A stretch of DNA of 64,000 bases from Musa acuminata AAA Group. Lineage: Eukaryota; Streptophyta; Magnoliopsida; Zingiberales; Musaceae. Of this stretch, positions 21,833 through 31,712 are shown piece by piece (positions within the stretch are counted from its first letter, which is position 1; the number at the start of each line of letters is the position of its first letter). Location of the stretch: NCBI RefSeq assembly GCF_036884655.1, contig NC_088342.1, positions 9,481,501 to 9,545,500 on the forward strand. Direction: 5' to 3'. A program made the position numbers and the translations under genes. The notes beneath the pieces were generated by a model. That model made no database searches. It was not told where the DNA came from and worked only from the letters and a program-made list of their open reading frames with translations.

Positions 21833-22378
21833 ATGGGAAGAGCTCCTTGTTGTTCCAAGGTGGGGTTGCACAAAGGGCCGTGGACTGCTGAGGAAGATGC
21901 ATTGCTTATCGAGTATATCCAGTGCCATGGAGAAGGAAACCGGAGGTCTCTTCCTCAAAGAGCTGGTCCTGATCTCACCCACCCTACTTCTTATCCTCTA
22001 AATTATGTTTCTCTTGTTCTTATTAGGCATCATGTATTCTACTGTTTATACTTTGAGGAACTCTTAACCTCGGTTGTATCGATCAGAACGAATGTTGCAT
22101 GAAAACATGGAACTGCAAAATGAACTGAGGCAAGATCCTATACCTGTTTGCAGGTCTCCTTAGATGCGGAAAGAGCTGCAGATTGAGATGGACGAACTAC
22201 CTGAGGCCTGGCATTAAGCGAGGAAAGATCGAGCCCGACGAGGAAGATCTCATCATCCGACTTCACTCCTTAACCGATGGTCTCTGATAGCCGCCAGGCT
22301 TCCTGGTCGAACCGATAATGAGATCAAGAACTACTGGAACAGCCGTGTAAGCAAGAGGCTCAGAAATCAAGGGTTTTA
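21833..22378 (+). pseudogene. R2R3-MYB transcription factor, 5' part (dead gene)
   Basis: Exon 1 (21833-21965) starts [20 protein letters not shown] and encodes most of the R2 repeat. An intron of 188 bp (GT-AG) separates it from exon 2 (22154 onward), which gives [19 protein letters not shown] and then the R3 repeat. Near 22271 about 7 bases are missing between LHSL and the expected NRWSLIA, which shifts the frame and meets TGA at 22285-22287. The lost frame can still be followed past it ([14 protein letters not shown], then SRVSKRL). The intron normally found near this deletion is also absent. At 22379 the gene is cut by the second Copia element. R2R3-MYBs are plant nuclear regulators; the subgroup here is uncertain. 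The exon-1 ending [12 protein letters not shown] departs slightly from consensus. Confidence 0.93.
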
Positions 22379-22900
22379 TGTTATAAATTGTTCAAATTAA
22401 GAATTTCTTTTCAAAAAATTTATTTGAAAAGGTGTTTTCTTTTATTTATGTAGTTATTTTTCAAAGGTTGTCTTTTGAGAAAATAGTTATAATTTTCAAA
22501 GGTTGTGTCTTTTGAGAAAATGGTTAATTTTCAAAGGTTGTGTCTTTTGAGAAAATATCTATAAATAGCTATTTGGGGGTAAATTACAGATACAACTCTT
22601 TCATGCTCTTCTTCTTTACTCTCCAAGTGATTGAGTTAGACATTCTCTAATTCCTCTCTGAAGATTCTTTATTGTTTGCTCAATACCGATCTTCTAAAGG
22701 CTTGTCATATCCACTAAAACTATTTGCATCAAACCCAGAGCAATCTTATTGAGAAGAGGGTGTAAATATCGGTTTTAGGAAAGTGTTTATACACGTTTCA
22801 AGCCTAAATATCTTTTCTAAAGTATTCTTGATCTTGTGTTTGTTATTTGTTTCCATAGTGGTTTTTATCCTCTTCTTTGTCGTACCTCTTTTTTCCAACA
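22379..22900 (+). repeat. 5' LTR of Copia 2
   Basis: 522 bp beginning TGTTATAAATTG and ending CCAACA. It contains a three-fold ~45-bp subrepeat built on TTTTCAAAGGTTGTGTC/TTTTGAGAAAAT (about 22450-22560) followed by a TATAAATAGC promoter-like word at about 22560. Confidence 0.88.
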
Positions 22901-22939
22901 ATCTAAAAACGATATCTTGCGAGTTTATTCAAATTCACT

Positions 22940-25900
22940 ATGGAGGCTACAAATACCATCAAATTATTGAATCAAGATTTTGTTCGTTTGGATCGTTTTG
23001 ATGGAACGAATTTTACCCGTTGGCAAGACAAGATGAAGTTCATGTTGACTGCTTTGAAGATCTTCTATGTGCTTGATCCAAATCTTCAACCAATTCTTGA
23101 TCCAACCGACGATGACACCGATGAAATCAAGGCTGAACAAAAGAAAAGAAATGAAGATGAAGTCATGTGTAGAGGACACATTCTCAATGCTCTTTCGGAC
23201 CGGCTTTATGATCTTTATACGGTGGAACCATATGCAAAAGCAATTTGGAATGCTTTGGAATTCAAATATCATGCCGAGGAAGAAGGTACAAAGAAATTTT
23301 TAATTTCTAAATATTTTGATTACAAGTTTGTGGATGGCAAGCCAATCTTGGCACAAGTACATGAGTTGCAAGTCATTGTTAATCAATTGAAGGCTGAAAA
23401 AATTGAACTTCCTGAACCTTTTCAAGTAGGGGCTGTAATAGCCAAGTTGCCTTCATCTTGGAAAGGGTATAGGAAGAAGATTTTGCATGACTCCAAGGAT
23501 ATTACTTTGGAGCAAATTCAAAAACATCTTCGAATCGAGGAGGAATCGAGGATGAGAGATAAGAGTGAGAACTCTTTTTGCAATATAAAAGCAAATGTTG
23601 TGAATCAGCCTAAGAATTCCAACAAAAGCAAACAAAACAAGGAGAATCATTTTGGCCCCAAAAGGGATCAAAGAAAATTTAAGAAGCCACAGAGTGGAGG
23701 CTGTTTTGTTTATGGAAAACCTGGTCATTTTGCTAGGGATTGCAGATTTAAAAAAGGCCAGAAACCAAAAGTCAACTCCGTTGAGGGAGATGATAATATA
23801 ATCGCTACGGTGAGCGAAGTGAATGCCATATTTGGCAAGGTTTCTGGTTGGTGGTACGATACTTGTGCTACCGTCCATGTTTGCTATGATAAGGGACTCT
23901 TCAAGACTTACGAAGAAGTCACAGAAGGGCAAGAGATTCAAATGGGAAATGAAGTTCGTTCTAAGGTGATTGGGAAGGGAAATGTGGAACTCACTTTCAC
24001 TTCAGGTAAGAAAGTCACTCTTACTAATGTTCTTCATGTACCGGATATGAGTAGAAATTTAGTGAGTGGGAATCTCCTTAGCAAACCTGGAATTAAATCT
24101 GTATTTGAATCCGGGAAGTTAATTCTATCCCGTAATGGAACTTTTGTTGGAAAAGGCTATTCCGTTGAGGGAATGGTCAAATTATCTATTGTTGACAATG
24201 ATTCTAAAGTTAATAAAGATATTGCTTCTATTTATATTGTTGATTCTTATTCATTATGGCATGATAGATTAGCACATATTGGAATTAGCATGATTAGAAG
24301 AATGGTTAAGTGTGGCTTAATAAATTATCATTTTGATGATCTTAATAAATGTGAAATTTGTGTTAAATCAAAGATGATGAAGAAACCCTTCAAAAGTGTT
24401 GAAAGATATACTAATTTGTTAGATTTAATACATTCTGATATATGTGAATTAAATGGCATATTAACGAGAGGAGGTAATAGATATTTTATTACTTTTATAG
24501 ATGATATGTCTAGATTCACATATGTGTACTTATTGAAACATAAAAATGATGCTTTTAATGCTTTTAAGGCATATAAAGCAGAAGTTGAAAATCAATTGGG
24601 GAAGAAAATTAAAGCTTTAAGAAGTGATAGAGGAGGAGAATACTTTCCTAATGAATTTAACTTGTTTTGTGAACAACATGGCATAATTCATGAATGTTCA
24701 GCACCTAGAACACCTGAGCAAAATGGATTAGCAGAAAGAAAAAATAGAACTTATCTAGAGATGATTAATGCTATGTTGTTGCATGCTAAATTATCTTATA
24801 ATTTGTGGGGAGAAGCTTTATTGGCTGCATGTCATATCTTAAATAGAATTCCCTCTAAAAAGAATAAGATCTCTTCATATGAGTTATGGAAAGGAAGACA
24901 ACCTAACATTGGTTATTTTAAAGTGTGGGGGTGTCTTGCATATTATAAGAATAATGATCCTCAAATGACAAAATTGGGACCTAGAGGAATCAAATGTGCA
25001 TTTATAGGCTATGCCTCAAATAGCAAAGCATATAGACTTCTTAATTTAGAATCTAATATCATAATAGAATCTCGAGATGTGGAGTTCTTTGAACATTTAT
25101 TGACTTCTAGTAATAATGTTCATCCTCCAACTAGTGAAGAGTCACTAATGAAGAAATCTCAAAAGATTGGTGAGCAACCTAAAATTCCTTTGATTGGACA
25201 TCAATCAAGTTCACAAGAGGTTGAAGAGCAATCTTACGAATTAAGGAGAAGTACTCATGTACGAAAAGCAAAAACATTAAAATCGGATGAGATTGATTCT
25301 CAAAGTATTTCTTTTTACCTTGTAGAAGGAACTAATGAGAGAGTATTAAAAATAATTCCTCTTGTTTTACAAGTGGAAGATGATCCTAAAACATTTAAAG
25401 AAGCTATGGCTTCTCGTGATGCTGCTTTTTGGAAAGATGCTATTAATGATGAGATGGATTCTATTATGTCAAATCATACTTGGGAACTTGTCGATTTACC
25501 TTTTGCCTCAAAACCTATTAGTTGTAGATGGATATTTTGTAGGAAGTATCATACAAATGGTACTCTCCAAACGTTCAAAGCAAGGTTAGTTGCTAAAGGA
25601 TTTCGACAAAAGGAAGGAATAGATTATTTTGACACATATGCTCCTGTGGCTAGGATCACATCTATTAGAATTATTTTTACTTTAGCATCAATTTTTTATC
25701 TTTATGTTCATCAAATGGATGTCAAAACGGCATTTCTAAATGGAGACCTCGATGAGGAGGTTTATATGGAACAACTCGAAGGTTTTGTTCTACCGGGAAA
25801 TGAACATAAAGTGTGTAAACTTATTAAATCATGGTGTGGTTTAAAGCAGGCTCCAAAACAATGGCATGAGAAATTTGATACAATAATTCTTTCTAATGGA

Positions 25901-26203
25901 TTTGTTCATAATATTGCAAATAAATGTGTTTATCTCAAAACTTGTGATGACTATATGGTGATAGTTTGCCTTTATGTTGATGATATGCTAATAGTGAGCA
26001 ACAACATAAAAGGTATTGTAGAAACAAAGAGGTTTCTATCTTCAACATTTAAGATGAAAGATCTTGGGCAAGTTGATACTATACTAGGTATCAAGGTAAA
26101 AAGAAATAGTAGGGGATATGTTTTGAGTCAAACTCATTACATAGAGAAAGTATTGGAGAAATTCAGTCACTTAAAAAATCAAAGAAGCAAATACCCCATT
26201 TGA
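22940..26203 (+). CDS. Copia 2 polyprotein, gag to reverse transcriptase
   Basis: A 1,087-codon frame from an ATG 40 bp beyond the 5' LTR. Gag occupies roughly residues 1-250. The zinc knuckle at ~255-268 reads [14 protein letters not shown]: the second zinc ligand is Tyr (Y258) instead of Cys, so zinc binding is probably lost. Protease follows ([12 protein letters not shown]). The GAG-pre-integrase HxxH/CxxC region ([18 protein letters not shown]) and integrase core ([28 protein letters not shown]) come next. Then reverse transcriptase appears ([38 protein letters not shown] at ~residue 1012). The frame fails shortly before RNase H. Composition is AT-rich, unlike the host genes nearby. As a mobile polyprotein it is almost intact but not functional as it stands. 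Confidence 0.92.
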   Translation: MEATNTIKLLNQDFVRLDRFDGTNFTRWQDKMKFMLTALKIFYVLDPNLQPILDPTDDDTDEIKAEQKKRNEDEVMCRGHILNALSDRLYDLYTVEPYAKAIWNALEFKYHAEEEGTKKFLISKYFDYKFVDGKPILAQVHELQVIVNQLKAEKIELPEPFQVGAVIAKLPSSWKGYRKKILHDSKDITLEQIQKHLRIEEESRMRDKSENSFCNIKANVVNQPKNSNKSKQNKENHFGPKRDQRKFKKPQSGGCFVYGKPGHFARDCRFKKGQKPKVNSVEGDDNIIATVSEVNAIFGKVSGWWYDTCATVHVCYDKGLFKTYEEVTEGQEIQMGNEVRSKVIGKGNVELTFTSGKKVTLTNVLHVPDMSRNLVSGNLLSKPGIKSVFESGKLILSRNGTFVGKGYSVEGMVKLSIVDNDSKVNKDIASIYIVDSYSLWHDRLAHIGISMIRRMVKCGLINYHFDDLNKCEICVKSKMMKKPFKSVERYTNLLDLIHSDICELNGILTRGGNRYFITFIDDMSRFTYVYLLKHKNDAFNAFKAYKAEVENQLGKKIKALRSDRGGEYFPNEFNLFCEQHGIIHECSAPRTPEQNGLAERKNRTYLEMINAMLLHAKLSYNLWGEALLAACHILNRIPSKKNKISSYELWKGRQPNIGYFKVWGCLAYYKNNDPQMTKLGPRGIKCAFIGYASNSKAYRLLNLESNIIIESRDVEFFEHLLTSSNNVHPPTSEESLMKKSQKIGEQPKIPLIGHQSSSQEVEEQSYELRRSTHVRKAKTLKSDEIDSQSISFYLVEGTNERVLKIIPLVLQVEDDPKTFKEAMASRDAAFWKDAINDEMDSIMSNHTWELVDLPFASKPISCRWIFCRKYHTNGTLQTFKARLVAKGFRQKEGIDYFDTYAPVARITSIRIIFTLASIFYLYVHQMDVKTAFLNGDLDEEVYMEQLEGFVLPGNEHKVCKLIKSWCGLKQAPKQWHEKFDTIILSNGFVHNIANKCVYLKTCDDYMVIVCLYVDDMLIVSNNIKGIVETKRFLSSTFKMKDLGQVDTILGIKVKRNSRGYVLSQTHYIEKVLEKFSHLKNQRSKYPI

Positions 26204-26240
26204 CCCAAGTATCAAATTAGTTAAAAATATTGGAAGAACA

Positions 26241-26924
26241 ATGGCTCAATTAGAATATTCAAGTGCTATAGGAAGTCTTATGTATGCAACGCAGTGCACA
26301 AGACCTGATATAGCATTTGCAGTTAGTAAATTGAGTAGATTTACTAGCAATCCAAATGTAGAGCATTGGAAGGCTATTGAAAGAGTTCTTGGGTACCTTA
26401 AACGAACCAAAGATTATGGCCTACAATACTCAAAATTTCCTGCTATTTTAGAAGGATATACTGACGCAAGTTGGATATCGAGTTTTGGAGATAACAAATC
26501 CACTATTGGTTGGGTGTTCACCTTGGGAGGTGGCGTTGTTTCTTGGAAGAGCAAGAAACAAACGTGTATAACTCACTCAACTATGGAATCGGAATTTGTT
26601 GCTCTAGCAGATGCAGGAAAGGAGGCTGAATGGTTGAGGGACTTTCTATTAGAAATTCCATTGACTTCTAAGAGTGTGAATTCAATTTCTATACTTTGTG
26701 ATAGTCAAGCCACTTTAGCTCGTGCATATAGTGAAATATATAATGGAAAGTCAAGACATATAAGTCTTAGACATGATTATGTGAGGAAATTAATCAAGAG
26801 TGGGATTATTTCACTCACATTTGTGAAAACAAGTGAGAATTTGGCTGATCCATTCACCAAACCTCTTACAAGAGAAGTTGTAAGATCAACATCAAAATGG
26901 ATGGGGCTAAAACTCCTTGAATAA
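26241..26924 (+). pseudogene. Copia 2 RNase H segment, frameshifted from the polyprotein
   Basis: A 227-codon frame in a different phase from the upstream polyprotein. It contains the Copia RNase H signature: [66 protein letters not shown] and a LADPFTKPL ending. The phase changes in an A-rich run at about 26170-26180, so a single-base insertion or deletion is the likely break. Confidence 0.9.
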
Positions 26925-27486
26925 AAGATCCACCAATGATAGCAACCCTACTCAACATTATGAAATGAGTAATGAAGAGTTCAAAGGGTAAGAACAAGTC
27001 ATTGATATGTGGAGTGGTTCAGCACTTTGAAATATTTTATAAGTCCCATCTAAAGATGTTAAAGTGCTGGTTGTCACCGAATGAGGGTTGAGTTAATTAT
27101 ACTCTTAATGAAGTTCAGTCAAGTTAGGACAAGTATCTCAACAAAGATACTATAAGAACTTCACCTATATGAACTTAGAAGTGGTGCCGCTTCGATTGAG
27201 AGTTGGAGTTTCTCTCATAAAAGTTCATGAACTTGGATGAGCCCAAGGCCATATTAGGGCTAAACGAGATTTTATGAGGAATACAAGAATGTTGTATTTA
27301 TGTGTGTGGTATCACTGGTGTTATTATGAGGAATAACAAATTCAAAGCTTTTATGCTATTTGGGATTTCGACTTCACTTTGTGATGCTTACACTAAGGTA
27401 ATATTCAAATCGAAAGATATATTACTTTATTCATAAATACTATTTAATCACTTGGAGAAAATTTTAAATTTGAACAAGTGGGGGAT

Positions 27487-27998
27487 TGTTATAAATTGTT
27501 CAAATTAAGAATTTCTTTTCAAAAAATTTATTTGAAAAGGTGTTTTCTTTTATTTTTTGGTAGTTATTTTTCAAAGGTTTGTGTCTTTTGAGAAAATAGT
27601 TATAATTTTCAAAGGTCGTGTCTTTTGAGAAAATGGTTAATTTTCAAAGGTTGTGTCTTTTGAGAAAATATCTATAAATAGCTATTTGGGGGTAAATTAC
27701 AGATACAACTCTTTCATGCTCTTCTTTTTTACTCTCCAAGTGATTGAGTTAGATATTCTCTAATTCCTCTCTGAAGATTCTTTATTGTTTGCTCAATAGT
27801 GATCTTCTAAAGGCTTGTCATATCCACTAAAACTATTTGCATCAAACCCAGAGCAATCTTATTGAGAAGAGGGTGCAAATATCATTTTTAAGAAAGTGTT
27901 TATACACGTTTCAAGCCTAAATATCTTTCCTAAAGTATTCTTGATCTTGTGTTTGTTATTTGTTTCGATAGTGATTTTTATCCTCTTCTTTGTTGTAC
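27487..27998 (+). repeat. 3' LTR of Copia 2, right end truncated
   Basis: Matches the 5' LTR over ~510 bp with roughly 15-20 differences visible by eye, so the insertion is old enough to have diverged by a few percent. It stops at TTGTTGTAC, where the 5' LTR continues for about 15 more bases to CCAACA. Confidence 0.85.
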
Positions 27999-28383
27999 GG
28001 AGCTGAACACCACAGCACCAAAAAAAGCCATGACGAGAAGAAAGATGGTGCTGCTCTCGAGGGAGCTGCCACCAGCAGCATCAAGATCTACACTCCAAAG
28101 TCACCGAGAATTAAACCAGCCATGACGATCTGTAATTCTGACAGTATAATGATGCTCACCGATCCTACGATGGGAGGTCCTTCATGCAAAGGAAACCTGG
28201 ACGCGGGCATGGGAATCAAACATTTTCTGGTCCATCATGAATGAAACCGGTGATCCTTTTGCCGGAGCTGCCATGGATCATGCTTTCGCTTGTGACCTGG
28301 TCTCTGAGGACGACGAACACTTCAACAGACTTTACCAGGAGTAGTCGCAGCTGCTGAACTCCACCGAACAAGATGAGGCTTAG
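27999..28383 (+). pseudogene. R2R3-MYB, 3' part of the dead gene
   Basis: Immediately after the truncated LTR a frame reads AEHHSTKKSHDEKK and continues through IKIYTPKSPRIKP, a short basic motif like those in C-terminal regions of several R2R3-MYBs. It ends at a stop at 28242-28244. A shifted frame continues with FWSIMNETGDPF, then LVSEDDEHFNRLYQE, an in-frame TAG, then SQLLNSTEQDEA and a final TAG at 28381-28383. This acidic ending is typical of MYB activation tails. It belongs with the MYB domain at 21833-22378, from which Copia 2 now separates it. At least one frameshift and one premature stop are present beyond the insertion. Confidence 0.8.
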
Positions 28384-28899
28384 TCTTCCTTCATTGTACG
28401 GTGCATGTGGAAATAATTGCGATGGAGGCATCAGCATTGCTGTAGCGAATTCACGGCTACTTTCATGTACAAATTTCTGCTATGCAATTCCTGGTGACAG
28501 TCCATCGCGCAAGACAGTACGACGATGAACTGTGTGAGTTGACCATCCCGATAAGCAAGTAGGACATCGTTGACCATCTGCTGCGTTGGTTATAGATTTA
28601 ATGTTGACCTTCATGTCACAATGAAGGCCCCGTAGCCTTTATTAGCTGAAGGCTGTCTTATTCATCATCGTGTGAGATCGTACAAAACTTGTCTTACCTC
28701 GCGCGCGACCGAGTTTGTTCGGTTGCGTGGACGTTCGCGAGCTTCGACAGCGCGGTAGGCTGGCGTGGCATCGCCCGCCTGGTGGCCAACGTCACCTCGA
28801 ACCGTCCGTAATCGGAGACGGCGAACTTCCTCCGTCAGTTTAATTCTCCGTTGCGATTCTTTTGTTGCTTTTGGTTGGAAGCTTCTGGAAGAATTAGGG
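28384..28899. other. Intergenic DNA, no gene seen
   Basis: The sequence downstream of the dead MYB gene has no recognisable coding or RNA feature. A short CGCGCGCGACC stretch lies at about 28700. Confidence 0.4.
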
Positions 28900-29545
28900 A
28901 ACCAAATAAATTAGTTGTGTATGAGGTTACGAAACGAGAGGAGGCGGGAGGCAAAGCATCGCGGAGGAGAGGGAGGTGAGTCCGGGAGAGGGCACGATCA
29001 ACTCTGCTCAGGTCCATGGTCTCCGCCGCCGCCTTCAGGCTCCTCGCCGGCCCCCGATCCTGACCCCGCGCCTGCATTCGTATCAATCGATCACTCCCTT
29101 CTATGTATCTCATCGGGACCATTAATCGCTTGTTGATTCCTTCTTCTTTTCTTTGTTTTTACTAGTGATGATGACGGTAACGGGGGGGGGAGGGGGGGCG
29201 AGGGCGAGGAGGCGACAGTCACCTCCTCGACCGCTGATTTGGAGACGAACCTGTTGACGCCGAGGAAACCCAGAAGGTACTTCATCATCTCGTACATTGC
29301 ATTACTTGCTTCTTCTTCTCCTTGTTCGTTGTTCAGTTATTTCTATAGCATAGAAGCAGAAGGGTTGCGTAAGTTGATGCGGAACAGGGATAAAGGGAAG
29401 CTTGTCGAAGAGGCTGTCTTCCGCCTCTTGTAGCGTCAGGTTTTAGGGGAAATTTAGTCGCCGGTCGGCATTTGCGATCAGAATTAGGAGACGAGAGAGA
29501 CTTCGAATACGCCGATGGACGGAGAGCACGGGAACCAAGAAAGGT
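28900..29545 (+). other. GC-rich exon-like segments of an unrecognised gene or fragment
   Basis: The composition becomes GC-rich and several exon-like signals appear on the plus strand. These are a start-like GTCCATGGTCTCCGCCGCC near 29010, an acceptor-like TTTTTACTAG before an acidic/glycine-rich stretch at 29168-29276 (DLETNLLTPRKPRR) ending at a GT, and an open stretch to a stop at about 29433. A further ATG...AAGAAAG/GTACAT block lies near 29514-29545. I cannot join these into one frame and recognise no family. It could be a young or decayed gene, or a 5' portion missing the rest. A run of 9 G followed by A and 7 G occurs at about 29180. Confidence 0.25.
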
Positions 29546-30159
29546 ACATACATCGAGTAAAATGTTCTATTAGTCGGTCGTTTGATCGAACAAAACATGA
29601 CCAAAAAAGTTTGTTACCGCCAACTATTAACCACAAAACATCTAAAGAACTTGGGTAATTCCTTTATAAATTGAGACCTACCAATCCACAAATTTGGTTA
29701 CCCTCTTCCATACTGTATCATTTTAAAATGTAGGGAGGACAAATTTCAGCCTAAAGTTAACCAGCTTTGACTGACGAATGAACAGATAAAGATAGAATGT
29801 TCAACAACCGGTAGAATAGGTAGGACACAGGAGAGGTTGCCTTTTGTGTTCCGTAACTAAGTCTAACATGGAAGGCTCCGCCCAGTATTAAGCCTGAGTA
29901 CAGTAGAACAAACCTCATAAATCACGCTATCTGACAGTCCTAAAATTGAATTGTCTCTATAAAATAAATTTCATCTGTGTGCATATATATTTCCCCAAGG
30001 TCAGTGATTTTGTATTTAATGCGTATTCTTGTTACCTAGAATACCCGCTCCAAAGGTTAATGCAGCTAAAAGAAAATTATAAAGATATGATTTCTTAAAA
30101 GCTCGAGCCAACCACTCTCATGGCTCAGGATTTACTAGATTCTTTGGTAGTTCTCCAGC
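29546..30159. other. Intergenic DNA, no gene seen
   Basis: AT-rich with no open frame of note and no recognisable repeat. Confidence 0.4.
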
Positions 30160-30420
30160 TAATTATATATTCTTTCTTGTAATTAATTATCTTTATTATT
30201 TCGGTTCTTATACTTTTAAAGTTATATTAAGATATTTATAAAAATAAAACATTTAATCTGTCATTCCAATATTTTTTTTATTTTTAATCTTATAAAATTA
30301 TCTTTTAAATCTTATATAGAGATCTTAATGTTTTACTTTGTATAAAAATCCTAGTGTAACTTTTAAAAATATAAAGATTATGATACTAAATTAGATTAAT
30401 TATAAAAAAATATATAATTA
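30160..30420. mobile_element. Foldback MITE-like element, ~260 bp
   Basis: The left end TAATTATATATTCTTT (30160) is repeated in inverse orientation at the right end (about 30405-30420). The inverse match continues inward through GTAATTAAT and a TTTTAAAGTTA / TAACTTTTAAAA block. It is very AT-rich and non-coding. The general design resembles the larger foldback element at 9901-10373, but the terminal sequences differ. Confidence 0.55.
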
Positions 30421-31712
30421 ACCGATAGTTCTTGATATTGATAAATATGATAGTGAGCTACATCGTAGAAGAAGAGAATATAAACTCGTTAATTGTTAGA
30501 AAGAATGAAATTGTAATAATGTAGAAGAATTTATAGATTAAGTGTTAAGAATTATGGAAAGTATCATGTTTTCGAACCCAATTTGGTGGGTTGAGGACTT
30601 CTGTAGCAGATAACTAAAAAATATACATCAGATATGTGTCATTTTCCCCTTCATTTTACCACAATCATCCAAATGAAAGTGAAAAATTAAATGCCGAATT
30701 CCATATTCATGGGGTTTTGGGATATTCTTTTTCCGGCAGGCGTGCTATTGTATACGAACAATCCATCATATGGTCATGCATGTCACGTTGAGTTCGTAAC
30801 TACCAAAGAAGAGAGTTCTCGCAGAAGTCATCGAGCCCGCAAAGAATCATGCATTTCTCCCTCTTAATTTCTTTAATCAACTCTTGTCACCGACTTTAGA
30901 GTTCAATTTAGCCACAAACTTTCTATTGAGCCGCTTATTGTTTGGTTCGCTACTTATCAGACAATATTAGGTGCCTTCACACGTTCCCTTGGTGGAAGCA
31001 ATGGCCACCTATTTCTGATTACGTATTACTGCTTGGAAGTTTCATATATGGATTAAATTCTCTTGTAACCGTTAGCCTCAAATTTGAATTAATATTTACA
31101 GATAAACAGCATAGCTCTTAAATCCTCAAGCTATCAAAAAGGATACTGGTTTTTTTGGCCATGGATAGACAAAATCAATTAGTGTTGGTTTGTAGGAGCA
31201 AGACTTTGGTGTGCTGAATCGCCAATAAGAATGAGAGCCCGAAACTGATGGCAAGGAGGTAACAATAGTGAAGTAAATAATAGGAATACTAAGGATCCTG
31301 GTTGGGATGAAATGATCGACATTTATTTATCCGTATGATCTGGAACAGTGTATCGCATTATTCTGATAAGATCCAAAGTTGCATAGTAAAACTGTAGTGC
31401 GTGTCTATCACACAGTCAAACCATCCGCGATTATTTCACAAAAGACTTTGCAGTCGGATAGGAGAAGCAGTTAAAGATTTCTTTCTTCCAAATCCCGGTT
31501 ATCGAGATTTTTTCCATATTATTCTCAACCTTTAATATCGCTTCTATTTCTCTCCCTTCTTTTCTGCGTGAGTGGGGCCCGTCTGTATTAACGACTTCAC
31601 CGAGAACGTTCTCCACCCCCGCTTCTTCTTCTCTCCTTTAGCATAAGCCTTCTCAAACCCCTCTCTCTCTCTGTCTCTCTCTCTCTTTGTGTGTGCGTTC
31701 CTCTCTGCATCA
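30421..31712. other. Intergenic DNA and UDP-glucose epimerase promoter and leader
   Basis: AT-rich, with no recognised gene. The last ~150 bases are CT-rich (CTCTCTCTCTGTCTCTCTCT at about 31661-31685) and are the likely 5' UTR of the epimerase gene. Confidence 0.5.

Larger units (their letters stand above)
22379..27998 (+). mobile_element. Ty1/Copia LTR retrotransposon 2, inserted in the MYB gene
   Basis: About 5.6 kb. The 5' LTR is 22379-22900 and the 3' LTR 27487-27998. A purine tract AAGTGGGGGAT directly precedes the 3' LTR. The internal region has nearly all Copia domains in the order gag, protease, integrase, reverse transcriptase, RNase H, broken by one frameshift. No TGGTATCAGAG primer site is visible after the 5' LTR. 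The 3' LTR lacks the last ~15 bases present in the 5' copy (which ends CCAACA), and no target-site duplication is found. Both facts suggest a small deletion at the right junction that also took some MYB sequence. MYB coding remnants lie on both sides. Confidence 0.92.

Noticed and set aside
18669..27998. Endogenous plant pararetrovirus
   Set aside because: The domain order gag-protease-integrase-RT-RNase H with LTRs is Ty1/Copia. No movement-protein or coat-type region is visible, and integrase and LTRs exclude a caulimovirid.
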